From Flavobacterium sp. CF136 (lineage in GTDB: Bacteria; Bacteroidota; Bacteroidia; Flavobacteriales; Flavobacteriaceae), in assembly GCF_000282055.1 (NCBI RefSeq), contig NZ_AKJZ01000007.1:1-64000 (forward strand): DNA of 64,000 bases, in the 5' to 3' direction. The notes beneath the pieces were generated by a model. The model did no database searches. It saw nothing but the letters and a program-made list of their open reading frames with translations, and was not told where the DNA came from. Made by a program: the position numbers and the translations under genes. Of this stretch, positions 33,877 to 43,145 are shown piece by piece; the stretch's first letter is position 1; every line of letters starts with the position of its first letter.

Positions 33877-35151
33877 TTGGAAATACTAATAATATTTTTT
33901 CTAATACTATTAAACGGAGTTTTCTCTATGTCTGAAATCGCACTGATTTCGGCCAGAAAAACCAGATTGGAAACGGCTGCAAAAAAAGGGAATAAAAGTG
34001 CCAGGATTGCGCTCGATTTAGCCAATTCCCCTAATAAGTTTTTATCAACAGTACAAATCGGAATTACCTTAATCGGAATTTTAACGGGTATTTACAGTGG
34101 TGATAAAATCACGATGGATGTTGAAGCTTTTGTTAGTGGGTTTGCCATTTTAAAACCTTATGCACATTCGGTTGCAGTTGGGATTGTGGTTGTCGTTTTA
34201 ACATTTTTCTCTTTGGTTTTAGGAGAATTATTGCCAAAACGTATCGGATTAAATTATCCTGAAGCGATCGCAAAAGCAGTTGCACTGCCAATGAAAATTG
34301 TTTCAATAGTTACGGCACCGTTTATTTGGTTACTGACAACTTCAACAGATTTTTTATTGAATGTTTTGCAAATAAAACCCTCGGCAGATGGTAAAGTTAC
34401 TGAAGAAGAGATTAAGGCAATCATAAAAGAAGGAACCGAAGGCGGAGAAGTTCAGGAAATTGAACAGGATATCGTAGAACGCGTTTTCCATATTGGTGAT
34501 CGAAAAGTAAATTCATTAATGACACACCGAAAATCGGTAGACATGTTGCCTTTAGATGCAGATAAATCAAAAATTAAAGAATTGGTTTTGATGGATTTGC
34601 ATACTGTTTATCCGGTTTATAGCGACAACTATGATGATATTGTCGGAATCGTAACACTCAAAAATATATTCGCCAATATCGAAAGTGACCATTTCGATTT
34701 GTCGGCAATAATGACAGATCCTCCTTATTTAATGGAGCAGACAACGGCTTACAAAGCATTGGAAAATTTCAAAAGAACAGGCGTTCATTATGCTTTAGTT
34801 TCGGATGAATATGGTGTTTTTCAGGGAATTATTACCTTAAACGATATTCTGGAAGCATTGGTTGGAGATGCTTCTGATTTTTATAAAGATGAATTCCAAC
34901 TTATCGAAAGAGAAGATGGTTCGTGGCTGGTTGACGGACATTATTCATTGCACGATTTCCTAACCTATTTTGAGTTAGACGAATTGACAAATGATTATGA
35001 AGTAAATACCGTAAGCGGAATGATTATGACTGAGCTTTCCCATATTCCAAAAGAAGGCGAGAAGTTAATCTGGCAAAAATTTGTGCTTGAAGTACTTGAT
35101 ATGGATGGCGTAAAGATTGATAAGGTGTTGGTAAAAACACTAAAAGAGTAA
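33877..35151 (+). CDS. CNNM/CorC-type transporter with CBS domains (hemolysin family)
   Basis: This 424-residue protein combines an N-terminal DUF21 (CNNM) domain with three or four membrane segments, then two CBS domains (about residues 205-335), and a C-terminal CorC/HlyC-like domain. Family segments are MSEIALISARKTRLE and EIKAIIKEGTEGGEVQEIEQ. CNNM proteins export or sense magnesium. 'Hemolysin' is an old label with little support. It uses a TTG start at 33877; no in-frame ATG before the first membrane segment is seen. It is not closely linked to a partner. Confidence 0.82.
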   Translation: MEILIIFFLILLNGVFSMSEIALISARKTRLETAAKKGNKSARIALDLANSPNKFLSTVQIGITLIGILTGIYSGDKITMDVEAFVSGFAILKPYAHSVAVGIVVVVLTFFSLVLGELLPKRIGLNYPEAIAKAVALPMKIVSIVTAPFIWLLTTSTDFLLNVLQIKPSADGKVTEEEIKAIIKEGTEGGEVQEIEQDIVERVFHIGDRKVNSLMTHRKSVDMLPLDADKSKIKELVLMDLHTVYPVYSDNYDDIVGIVTLKNIFANIESDHFDLSAIMTDPPYLMEQTTAYKALENFKRTGVHYALVSDEYGVFQGIITLNDILEALVGDASDFYKDEFQLIEREDGSWLVDGHYSLHDFLTYFELDELTNDYEVNTVSGMIMTELSHIPKEGEKLIWQKFVLEVLDMDGVKIDKVLVKTLKE

Positions 35152-35160
35152 AAATAAAAT

Positions 35161-35220
35161 AGTTTTCAGTCTCAGTTTTCAGTCGCAGTTTGCACTGAAA
35201 ACTGAGACTGCGACTGAATA
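35161..35220. repeat. CAGTCTCAG-type inverted repeat
   Basis: CAGTCTCAGTTTTCAGT (35168-35184) is matched by its inverse ACTGAAAACTGAGACTG (35194-35210). It fills the gap between the CNNM gene and obgE, ending 9 bp before the obgE start. Confidence 0.8.
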
Positions 35221-35229
35221 CTAAAAACA

Positions 35230-36231
35230 ATGACAGAAGGAAATTTTGTAGATTATGTTAAGATATATGTTTCTTCCGGAAAGGGAGGAAAAGGATCTAC
35301 ACATTTGCACAGAGAGAAATTTATTGAAAAAGGAGGCCCGGACGGAGGTGATGGTGGTCGCGGAGGACACGTATATTTAGTTGGTAACAAAGGACTTTGG
35401 ACATTGTTCCACTTAAAGTTTGCGCGTCATATTAAAGCGGGTCACGGTGGAGACGGAGGAGGAGATCGTAGTACAGGTGCTGATGGAGATGATAAATTTA
35501 TCGAAGTACCTTTAGGAACTGTTGTAAAAGATAAAGAAACGGGAGAAACCCTGTTCGAAATTACAGAAGACGGAGAAAAAAGAATCCTTTCAAAAGGAGG
35601 AAAAGGAGGTTTAGGAAACTGGCACTTTAGAAGTTCTACGAACCAAACACCAAGATACGCACAACCAGGTTTGCCGGGAGTAGAAATGGATGTAATTCTG
35701 GAACTTAAAGTTTTGGCAGATGTTGGTTTAGTAGGTTTTCCGAATGCAGGAAAATCAACTTTATTATCAGTTTTGACTTCGGCAAAACCAAAAATTGCAG
35801 ATTATCCGTTTACGACATTAAAGCCAAACTTAGGAATTGTTGCTTACAGAGATTTTCAGTCATTTGTAATTGCAGATATTCCCGGAATTATTGAAGGAGC
35901 TGCTGAAGGAAAAGGACTTGGACATTATTTTCTGCGTCATATTGAACGTAATTCAACTTTACTGTTTTTAGTTCCTGTTGATACACCGGATATTAAGGGG
36001 GAATATGATATTTTGGTAAACGAATTGACAAAATACAATCCTGAAATGCTGGATAAAGAACGTTTGTTGGTAATCTCAAAATGTGATATGCTTGACGACG
36101 AACTTAAAGCCGAATTAAAACTAGAATTAGATGTCGCTTTTAAGGATATTCCGTATATGTTTATTTCATCAGTTGCCCAACAAGGTCTGACAGATTTAAA
36201 AGATAAACTTTGGAAAATGCTAAACGATTAA
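35230..36231 (+). CDS. obgE: GTPase Obg
   Basis: This 333-residue GTPase takes part in late assembly of the large ribosomal subunit and in stress control. The N-terminal glycine-rich Obg domain begins with [20 protein letters not shown]. The G domain starts near residue 165 with GFPNAGKST, followed by DIPGIIEGA (G3) and ISKCDM (G4). The variable C-terminal OCT domain of some species is absent. It is probably monocistronic, with a clear terminator after it. Confidence 0.95.
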   Translation: MTEGNFVDYVKIYVSSGKGGKGSTHLHREKFIEKGGPDGGDGGRGGHVYLVGNKGLWTLFHLKFARHIKAGHGGDGGGDRSTGADGDDKFIEVPLGTVVKDKETGETLFEITEDGEKRILSKGGKGGLGNWHFRSSTNQTPRYAQPGLPGVEMDVILELKVLADVGLVGFPNAGKSTLLSVLTSAKPKIADYPFTTLKPNLGIVAYRDFQSFVIADIPGIIEGAAEGKGLGHYFLRHIERNSTLLFLVPVDTPDIKGEYDILVNELTKYNPEMLDKERLLVISKCDMLDDELKAELKLELDVAFKDIPYMFISSVAQQGLTDLKDKLWKMLND

Positions 36232-36248
36232 AAAATAATAAGTTTCTT

Positions 36249-36280
36249 TAAAAGGTGTTCTGTTTTCAGAACACCTTTTT
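36249..36280 (+). terminator. Terminator after obgE
   Basis: AAAGGTGTTCTG and CAGAACACCTTT form a long stem with a tiny loop, followed by a T-run, 17 bp after the stop codon. Confidence 0.9.
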
Positions 36281-36405
36281 TGTTTTATAAATATTGAATT
36301 CGTAAAAAATAGCTAAAAAATCAGCTGTATATTTCGTTTTTAAGAGTCAGGTGGTGACATAATTATGAAAATGAATTATCTTCGCAAGACTAATTCAATT
36401 ATTAT

Positions 36406-38550
36406 ATGAAAAAAATAATCTTATTTTTTACGATGTGCCTTATGGCATTTCCCGTAAGAGCCGACGAAGGAATGTGGTTCCTGATGTTTATCGAAAGACT
36501 GAACCATAGAGATATGGAAAAAATGGGCTTGCAATTAACCACCGAAGAAATTTACAGCATTAATCATCATAGCTTAAAAGATGCTGTTGTACAATTTAAT
36601 GGCGGTTGTACCGCTGAAATTGTTTCTAAAGATGGTTTGGTTTTAACAAATCACCATTGTGGATATGATGCAATTGCAGAACTTTCATCTGCTGAGCAAA
36701 ACTATTTGAAAGATGGTTTTTGGGCAAAAGAAAGAAGTGCGGAGATGAAACCAAAATCATTATACGTTCGTTTCTTTGTTCGTATGGATGATGTTTCTAA
36801 AAGAATTTTATCAAAAGTAAATGATAAAATGACGGAGACAGAAAGAAACAAAATTATTCAGCAGGAAATTGCTTTGATTGAAAAGGAAAATAACGAAGGC
36901 GGAAAATATACGGTTTCAGTTCGTCCTTTCTTTCAGGGAAATGAATATTACTATTTCGTTTATCAGGATTATACAGATGTTCGTTTAGTAGGAACGCCTC
37001 CGGAAAGTGTTGGTAAATTTGGCGGAGATACTGACAACTGGGAATGGCCGCGCCAAACGGGAGATTTCTCTATGTTTAGAGTCTATGCTGATAAAGACGG
37101 AAATCCTGCTGCTTACTCAAAAGACAATGTGCCTTTACAGCCAAAACATTATTTGCCTGTAAGTATAAAAGGGGTAAAAGAAAATGATTTTGCCATGATT
37201 TTAGGATATCCGGGAAGAACAAACCGTTGGATGCCGGCTGGCGGAATTGAGCAAAACATAAAATTTGCTTACCCTGCCTGGGTTGAAGGTGCTAAAACCG
37301 GAATGGACCAAATGAAAAAGTATATGGATAAAGATGCAACTGTTCGTTTGCAATATGCTTCTAAATATGCTTCAACTGCCAATTACTGGAAAAACCGTCA
37401 GGGTATGATCGATGCTTTAACCAAAGCAGGAACAGTGGATGTAAAAGCTGCACAAGAAGATAAATTCTACGAATGGGCAAGTAAACCTGCGAATAAAGAA
37501 AAGTACGAAAATGTAATTCCAACTATTAATGATTATTACAGAGAAACGAATTTAAAATCGCGTCACGATAATTACTTAATCCAACTTTTGAGAACTTCAG
37601 GTTATGCAACAGGTCCGGCAAACTTAGGAAATGCATTAATTGCATATTCTAAGGAAAATGATGCTAAGAAAGCTGAAATGTTGCCTAAAATCAATGCGAT
37701 GGTTGAGAACATTTACGGCGAATTTTATGCTCCATTAGAAAAAGACGTATTAACGGCACAATTGAATTTATACGCTTCAAAAGCTGCTGAGTATGGTTTG
37801 GCGCCACAAATTGCTAAAATGAAATCAGCTAATAATGGTGATTTTACTGCTGATATAGCAAAAGCAACTGAAACAAGTTTCTTTACATCTAAAGAGAAAA
37901 TTTTAGAATATATAGCAAATCCAAAACCGGCTGCGCTTCCACTTGATCCGTTGTATATTATCTCTAATGATTTGCTGACAAAATACCGTTCTAAAACTGA
38001 TGATCAGGCAAAAGCTGATGATGGTTTTGCTACTGCTTATCGTCTATTGGTAGAAGGTTTAAGAGAATCAAAATTGAATGCTGTAAAATATCCTGATGCA
38101 AACTCGACTTTAAGATTGACTTACGGAAAAGTTCGTGCTTTGCCTGCAGACCTACGTAACGATGCTAAAATAAACAATTATACTACCATGGAAAGTATGG
38201 TGAAAAAGTATAAAGCCGGAGATCAGGAATTTGATTTGCCAACGCGTTTATTAGAATTAAACAAAGCAAAAGATTATGGTCAATATGCGGATAAAGCAGG
38301 ATATATGCCAATAAATTTCCTGACAGATAATGACATTACAGGAGGAAATTCCGGTTCACCAGTTCTTAACGGAAAAGGAGAATTAATCGGAATTGCTTTT
38401 GATGGAAATATTGAAGCGATGGCTGGAGATGTTATTTTTGATCCAAAATTGCAAAGAACTATTAACGTGGATATTCGTTATGTACTTTGGATTATTGACA
38501 AATATGCCGGAGCAAAAAATATTATTGATGAAATGACGATTGTAAAATAA
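36406..38550 (+). CDS. S46-family dipeptidyl-peptidase, DPP7-like
   Basis: This 714-residue secreted serine peptidase has a signal peptide (MKKIILFFTMCLMAFPVRA). The catalytic triad is His84 in TNHHCG, Asp220 in TGDFSMF and Ser649 in TGGNSGSPV. The residue 18 positions after the serine is Gly667 (FDGN). In the known DPP7 enzymes this position is Gly, and it is Arg in Asp/Glu-specific DPP11, so this enzyme should prefer hydrophobic side chains. These enzymes strip dipeptides in the periplasm. It is followed by a terminator. Confidence 0.92.
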   Translation: MKKIILFFTMCLMAFPVRADEGMWFLMFIERLNHRDMEKMGLQLTTEEIYSINHHSLKDAVVQFNGGCTAEIVSKDGLVLTNHHCGYDAIAELSSAEQNYLKDGFWAKERSAEMKPKSLYVRFFVRMDDVSKRILSKVNDKMTETERNKIIQQEIALIEKENNEGGKYTVSVRPFFQGNEYYYFVYQDYTDVRLVGTPPESVGKFGGDTDNWEWPRQTGDFSMFRVYADKDGNPAAYSKDNVPLQPKHYLPVSIKGVKENDFAMILGYPGRTNRWMPAGGIEQNIKFAYPAWVEGAKTGMDQMKKYMDKDATVRLQYASKYASTANYWKNRQGMIDALTKAGTVDVKAAQEDKFYEWASKPANKEKYENVIPTINDYYRETNLKSRHDNYLIQLLRTSGYATGPANLGNALIAYSKENDAKKAEMLPKINAMVENIYGEFYAPLEKDVLTAQLNLYASKAAEYGLAPQIAKMKSANNGDFTADIAKATETSFFTSKEKILEYIANPKPAALPLDPLYIISNDLLTKYRSKTDDQAKADDGFATAYRLLVEGLRESKLNAVKYPDANSTLRLTYGKVRALPADLRNDAKINNYTTMESMVKKYKAGDQEFDLPTRLLELNKAKDYGQYADKAGYMPINFLTDNDITGGNSGSPVLNGKGELIGIAFDGNIEAMAGDVIFDPKLQRTINVDIRYVLWIIDKYAGAKNIIDEMTIVK

Positions 38551-38568
38551 TTTGATTATCATAAAAAT

Positions 38569-38600
38569 AAACCCGACAGTTAAGATTGTCGGGTTTTTTG
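38569..38600 (+). terminator. Terminator after the S46 peptidase gene
   Basis: AAACCCGACA and TGTCGGGTTT form a 10-bp stem followed by a T-run, 18 bp past the stop. The CCCGACA core resembles the gcvP palindrome. Confidence 0.88.
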
Positions 38601-38628
38601 ATTTATATTATATCTGTATATAAAAGAT

Positions 38629-38694
38629 TGTCATCCTGAGCGGAGTCGAAGGCTTTAGGATTCTAAAGGGGCTTCGACTACGCTCAGCCTGACA
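38629..38694. repeat. CTGAGCGGAGTCGAAG inverted repeat
   Basis: The left arm (38629-38653, TGTCATCCTGAGCGGAGTCG then AAGGC) and the right arm (38670-38694) are imperfect inverse copies of about 25 bp around an AT-rich loop. A single arm occurs at 6771-6796. This phrase is common in flavobacterial intergenic DNA from memory. Confidence 0.75.
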
Positions 38695-38724
38695 AAAGAG
38701 GATGTTTTATTTAGATTAAAAGTA

Positions 38725-38898
38725 TCAATTAACTTTTACCCTAATTCCTTTTGTATGACTTGAGAATTCCGGAGCGTACATACTTTCAATTGTGGTAATT
38801 CCGTTTGAGAATTCACCGCTGTTATTTACTCTGATATCATATTCTAAAACATAAGTTCCTCTATCAATGCTATCAAAAAAGAAATGTGTTGCAGCATC
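38725..38898 (-). pseudogene. 3' relic of an alpha-2-macroglobulin family gene
   Basis: On the minus strand, 57 codons plus a stop read DAATHFFFDSIDRGTYVLEY, then DIRVNNSGEFSNG, ITTIESMYAPEFSSHTKG and IRVKVN. This resembles the very C-terminal beta-sandwich of bacterial alpha-2-macroglobulin-like proteins (my recollection of the family). Just before the DAA codon is an in-frame TGA, and no further coding sequence is found. It looks like the tail left after deletion of a long gene. Confidence 0.6.
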
Positions 38899-39050
38899 TC
38901 ACACCTAATCGATCTTTATATTGATACTTTGAAAATATAGATAGCGATTTTGAAGAAAAGGTTGGGAAGGTATTAAAAAAAATTTCGTACAAATTAGTAA
39001 TTTGTCTCCAAAATCAAATGTTCGCTTTAATATTTCCTTATTTTTGAGAT
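38899..39050. other. AT-rich gap before the TPR gene
   Basis: No gene or convincing terminator is visible. A -7-like TATTTTTG lies at 39039-39046, only four bases before the TPR start codon, without a correctly spaced TTG. Confidence 0.4.
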
Positions 39051-39737
39051 ATGAAACAATTATTATTCGTTCTATTGTTTACACCATTATTAATATGGTC
39101 ACAATCTAATTTCGAAAAAGGGGAAAAATTATTTCATGCAAAAAAGTTTGATGAAGCACAAACTGCTTTTGAAGAGGTTTTAAAATCCAAACCTTCAGAT
39201 GTGAAGTCAATAGAGTATTTAGGAGATATTGCTTCCCATAATAAAAATTGGAAAGAAGCGGTAGAATATTATAAAAAACTTAAAGAATTAAAACCCACTG
39301 AGGCAAATTATTTCTTTAAATATGGAGGTGCTTTAGGAATGCGTGCTTCAGAAGTAAATAAATTTAAAGCTTTGGGTATGGCGGATGAAGTGAAAGAATC
39401 ATTCGAAAAAGCAATCAAACTTAATCCGAAACATATTCAGGCCCGTTGGGGGTTAGTCGAATATTATTTGAATTTGCCGGGGATTTTCGGTGGCAGCGAA
39501 TCTAAGGCGATTTTATATTCAAATGAATTATTACAATTATCTCTTGTGGATGGTTATTTGTCAAGAGGTAAAATTGAAGAGTATTTTAAAAGATATTCTG
39601 CAGCAGAAAAATATTATATAAAAGCGAATGAAATTGGTAAATCAAAAACTACGTTTCAAAAATTATATAATTTATATTTGAACAAATTAAAAGACGCTAA
39701 AAAAGCACAGGAATTAAAAAGAAAATTTGACTCATAA
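39051..39737 (+). CDS. Tetratricopeptide-repeat protein with signal peptide
   Basis: This 228-residue protein is exported (MKQLLFVLLFTPLLIWSQ, cleavage near WSQ) and has three or four TPR-like helix pairs. Examples are ANYFFKYGGALGMRA and AFEEVLKSKPSDVKSIEYLG. These mediate protein-protein contacts. The C-terminus is Lys-rich. No operon partner is obvious; the next gene is 70 bp away on the same strand. The client is unknown. Confidence 0.75.
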   Translation: MKQLLFVLLFTPLLIWSQSNFEKGEKLFHAKKFDEAQTAFEEVLKSKPSDVKSIEYLGDIASHNKNWKEAVEYYKKLKELKPTEANYFFKYGGALGMRASEVNKFKALGMADEVKESFEKAIKLNPKHIQARWGLVEYYLNLPGIFGGSESKAILYSNELLQLSLVDGYLSRGKIEEYFKRYSAAEKYYIKANEIGKSKTTFQKLYNLYLNKLKDAKKAQELKRKFDS

Positions 39738-39807
39738 TAATCAAATCTCAAATAATCTAAATTCTGGGAAATAATTGGAATTTAGAACTTAAAAATTGGA
39801 ATTTTAA

Positions 39808-41163
39808 ATGAAAACACATTTCATCGCCATTGGCGGAAGCGCTATGCACAATTTAGCATTAGCATTACATAACAAAGGATATCAGGTTACAGGAAGTGAC
39901 GATGCGATCTTTGAACCATCAAAATCAAGATTAGAAAAAAAAGGAATTTTACCAGCCGAAATGGGTTGGTTTCCTGAAAAAATTACTGCAGATCTTGAAG
40001 CTGTAATTTTAGGAATGCACGCAAAAGCTGATAATCCGGAATTGCTGAAAGCGCAGGAATTAGGTTTGAAAATATATTCGTATCCTGAATTTTTATACGA
40101 ACAATCTAAAAATAAAACCCGGGTTGTAATTGGTGGCTCTCACGGAAAAACAACAATAACTTCAATGATTTTGCACGTAATGCATTATCATAATATCGAA
40201 GTTGATTATATGGTTGGTGCACAATTAGAAGGATTTGATACGATGGTACATCTTACCGAAGAAAATGATTTTGTGGTTCTTGAAGGTGATGAATATTTAT
40301 CTTCTCCGATAGACAGAAGACCTAAATTTCATCTATATCAACCTAATATTGCTTTGATTTCTGGAATTGCCTGGGATCATATCAATGTTTTTCCGACGTA
40401 CGATAATTATGTAGAGCAGTTTGAGATTTTTATTGGTAAAATTACGAACGGAGGTATTTTGGTTTATAACGAAAATGATCCGGAAGTAAAACGTGTTGCA
40501 GAAGCTGCCACGAACCCAATTCGTAAATTAGCATATTCTACTCCGGAATATACAGTTAGTGATGGTGTTACTTTATTAAAAACACCGGAAGGCGATATGC
40601 CAATTGAAGTTTTTGGAGCACATAACCTGAATAATTTAGCCGGAGCCAAATGGATTTGCCAAAATATGGGTGTTGACGAAGCTGATTTTTATGAAGCAAT
40701 TGCTAGTTTTAAAGGAGCCTCGAAACGATTAGAAAAAATTGCCGAAGGAAAAGGAAAAGTAGCATATAAAGATTTTGCACATTCGCCAAGTAAAGTTGCA
40801 GCAACGACCAAAGCAGTAAAAGAACAATATCCGAACAGAACTTTAGTGGCTTGTTTAGAATTGCATACCTACAGCAGTTTAAATGCCGAATTTTTAAAAG
40901 AGTATGAAGGTGCTCTCGAATATGCAGATGTTGCCGTTGTATTTTATTCGCCGGACGCAGTAAAAATTAAACAACTCGAAGAAGTTACTTATGAACAAAT
41001 TGCAAGCTCATTCAATAGAGAAGATTTAATTATTTATACGAATCCAGCTGAATTCAAAGAGTATTTATTCAATTTAAATCTGCATAATTCAGCATTGCTT
41101 TTGATGAGTTCAGGTAACTATGGAGGTTTAAATTTTGATGAAGTAAAGGAATTGATTAATTAG
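39808..41163 (+). CDS. Mur ligase-family protein, Mpl-like (peptidoglycan recycling)
   Basis: This 451-residue ligase has the nucleotide loop GGSHGKTT (about 110-117) and FIAIGGSAMHNLALALHNKG at the N-terminus, typical of UDP-MurNAc-linked ligases. The best match by architecture is Mpl, which joins UDP-MurNAc to a recycled tripeptide. MurC, which adds L-Ala, is a near neighbour, so the exact substrate is uncertain. YKDFAHSPSKVAATTKAVKE is the C-terminal ligand region. It may be cotranscribed with the TPR gene 70 bp upstream. Confidence 0.8.
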   Translation: MKTHFIAIGGSAMHNLALALHNKGYQVTGSDDAIFEPSKSRLEKKGILPAEMGWFPEKITADLEAVILGMHAKADNPELLKAQELGLKIYSYPEFLYEQSKNKTRVVIGGSHGKTTITSMILHVMHYHNIEVDYMVGAQLEGFDTMVHLTEENDFVVLEGDEYLSSPIDRRPKFHLYQPNIALISGIAWDHINVFPTYDNYVEQFEIFIGKITNGGILVYNENDPEVKRVAEAATNPIRKLAYSTPEYTVSDGVTLLKTPEGDMPIEVFGAHNLNNLAGAKWICQNMGVDEADFYEAIASFKGASKRLEKIAEGKGKVAYKDFAHSPSKVAATTKAVKEQYPNRTLVACLELHTYSSLNAEFLKEYEGALEYADVAVVFYSPDAVKIKQLEEVTYEQIASSFNREDLIIYTNPAEFKEYLFNLNLHNSALLLMSSGNYGGLNFDEVKELIN

Positions 41164-41182
41164 TCAATTAGAAAATTAGATA

Positions 41183-41219
41183 ATGCCAATTGCAGTTTTT
41201 GTAATTGGCATTTTTTTTA
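41183..41219 (+). terminator. Terminator after the Mpl-like gene
   Basis: ATGCCAATT and AATTGGCAT form a 9-bp stem with an 11-nt loop followed by a T-run. It also lies near the 3' end of the convergent DUF1287 gene. Confidence 0.85.
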
Positions 41220-41243
41220 AAAATTATCTGATTGGCACATTAT

Positions 41244-41876
41244 CTAATTTAAATTTGTGTAACTATAATGCCCCACAATTTTATATTCAAACAAACAATC
41301 TTCCAAAACCTGTCCGCCGCCAACGTTATGGACAATAAGATTTCGTTTACCGTCTTCTGATTTTTTATTAGTGATAATTCCGATATGAGGTAATTTCTCA
41401 TTAATCATCCAGGTCACGATTTCGCCTGTTTTATAATCTTTTGCATCCTCAGAAACAGGTAATTTTATTCCTTTTCTTTCAAAGAAAACCTCTAAATTCG
41501 GTACTCTTCTATGATCAATATTAGTATCAGTTTTGGTCATCCCCCATTTTTTTAAATTCGGATATTCAGAAAAATTTGCAGCCATATCTTCATGTACTTC
41601 TTTTTGTAAATCAATATTTAGTTTTCTATAGCATCGGATGATGACATCTGTACAGACTCCTTTGTTTTCTGGAATATCTCCATTTGGATATTTTATAGAA
41701 AAATAGGCAGGATCATAATCTATTGAAGGGTCAATTATAGATATTGCAGCCTCAGATAATTTTTCTTCGAACGTATTGGTTGTTCGTTTTACAGTAAATG
41801 ATAAAGTTTTATTTTTTTCTTTTTGACTGCATGAACAAAACAATATTACGATTAACAGAATAGAAATATGTTTCAT
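41244..41876 (-). CDS. DUF1287-domain lipoprotein
   Basis: This 210-residue protein starts at MKHISILLIVILFCSC, which gives a lipobox-like signal; the frame's first Met is eight codons earlier. The DUF1287 domain shows CTDVIIRCYR (about 73-82), DHRRVPNLEVFF, and IVTWM...HIGIITNKKS near the C-terminus. Cys75, His and Asp-like positions fit a papain-like (NlpC/P60-related) amidase fold. A role in cell-wall or peptide cleavage is likely but unproven. It is convergent with the Mpl-like gene. Confidence 0.75.
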   Translation of the reverse strand: MKHISILLIVILFCSCSQKEKNKTLSFTVKRTTNTFEEKLSEAAISIIDPSIDYDPAYFSIKYPNGDIPENKGVCTDVIIRCYRKLNIDLQKEVHEDMAANFSEYPNLKKWGMTKTDTNIDHRRVPNLEVFFERKGIKLPVSEDAKDYKTGEIVTWMINEKLPHIGIITNKKSEDGKRNLIVHNVGGGQVLEDCLFEYKIVGHYSYTNLN

Positions 41877-41978
41877 CTTTTTTTGTTTAAAATTAAACAT
41901 ATTTAAGACAGGATTTTAAATTTAATTTGACTGAAATTTCTTCTTTTTTATGTAGTTTAGCAAAATAAGATATTTTAT

Positions 41979-42440
41979 ATGAATGAAAAGATTAAAGTTG
42001 TAAAAACAACTAGTGAAAACCCTGATTTTATATTTTTAATAGGAACCTTCGATGCTTATTTATGGGATCGTTACCCGGAGTTAAAAAAGGATTACTGGGG
42101 TAATAATTTAATTGAGTTTAACGCAAATGTTTTGATTGTTTATTTAGATGAAAAGCCCGTTGCCTGCGGTTGTTTCAAAAAATATAATGAAAAATCCGTT
42201 GAACTGAAACGTATGTTTGTTTTACCCGAAGCAAGAGGTTTAGGTTTGGCCCAGTTAGTTATTAAAGAATTAGAAGCAGAAGCAAAAAATCAAGGTTTCG
42301 AAGTTTTGATTTTAGAAACTTTATACAAACAAACTGAAGCTATTAATTTGTATCAAAAAACAGGTTTTAAAATAATAGAAAATTATGAGCCTTATGTAGG
42401 TTTGTTAAATAGTGTTTGTATGAGTAAATCTATTATTTAA
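41979..42440 (+). CDS. GNAT-family N-acetyltransferase
   Basis: This 153-residue protein has the GNAT fold. MFVLPEARGLGLAQLVIKEL is the acetyl-CoA-binding strand and loop (R/Q-x-x-G-x-G/A), and YQKTGFKII is the C-terminal motif. Acceptor substrate is unknown. The stop codon lies 12 bp before the radC start, suggesting a shared transcript. Confidence 0.85.
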   Translation: MNEKIKVVKTTSENPDFIFLIGTFDAYLWDRYPELKKDYWGNNLIEFNANVLIVYLDEKPVACGCFKKYNEKSVELKRMFVLPEARGLGLAQLVIKELEAEAKNQGFEVLILETLYKQTEAINLYQKTGFKIIENYEPYVGLLNSVCMSKSII

Positions 42441-42452
42441 AATTTTACGACA

Positions 42453-43142
42453 ATGGAACAAATGCATTTTCCTATCAGAAACTGGTCTGATGATGATAGG
42501 CCTCGTGAGAAATTGATGCTCAAAGGCAAAAGTGCTTTGAGTGATGCTGAGTTAATTGCAATTTTAATTAGTTCCGGAAGCAGAAACGAATCTGCTGTTG
42601 ATTTAAGTAAACGTATTTTGGCAGGTGCAGATAGTCTGAATTCCTTAGGAAAAATGTCGATTTCGCAATTGATGAATTTTAAAGGAATAGGGGAGGCGAA
42701 AGCTATTGCAATTATTGCAGCTCTGGAATTAGGACGTCGCCGAAGAGCCGAAGATGCTGTTGAATTGGTAAAAATTACTTCAAGTAAATTAGTTTTCGAA
42801 ATCATGCAGCCTATTATTGGCGAACTTGCGCACGAAGAATTTTGGGTGCTTTTTCTGAATAATTCTAATAAAGTGATTTCTAAAGCACAACTGAGTAAGG
42901 GCGGAATCACAGGCACCATTGTTGATGTACGTTTGGTTTTTAAATTAGCACTTGAAAGCGGGGCTACAAGCTTGATTTTGTGTCATAACCACCCTTCAGG
43001 AAATCTGGCGCCAAGTGAGGCTGATAAACAGATTACAAAGAAATTGAAACTGGCAGGAGAAAGCTTAGATGTTAAAGTTTTAGATCATTTGATTATTACT
43101 GAAACAAAATATTATAGTTTTGTAGATAAAGGAATTTTTTAG
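42453..43142 (+). CDS. radC: RadC-family JAB/MPN metalloprotein
   Basis: This 229-residue protein has an N-terminal helix-hairpin-helix region (SISQLMNFKGIGEAKAIAII) and a C-terminal MPN/JAMM domain. The metal-binding residues are His178, His180 and Asp191 in CHNHPSGNLAPSEAD. RadC was named as a repair protein, but the biochemical role remains disputed. Length is normal. It is tightly packed with the next gene, 3 bp downstream. Confidence 0.9.
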   Translation: MEQMHFPIRNWSDDDRPREKLMLKGKSALSDAELIAILISSGSRNESAVDLSKRILAGADSLNSLGKMSISQLMNFKGIGEAKAIAIIAALELGRRRRAEDAVELVKITSSKLVFEIMQPIIGELAHEEFWVLFLNNSNKVISKAQLSKGGITGTIVDVRLVFKLALESGATSLILCHNHPSGNLAPSEADKQITKKLKLAGESLDVKVLDHLIITETKYYSFVDKGIF

Positions 43143-43145
43143 ATT

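Noticed and set aside
39039..39050. Leaderless transcript for the TPR gene from TATTTTTG at 39039
   Set aside because: The -7 element is only four bases from the ATG and lacks a TTG at 17-23 bp; in AT-rich DNA this match is expected by chance.
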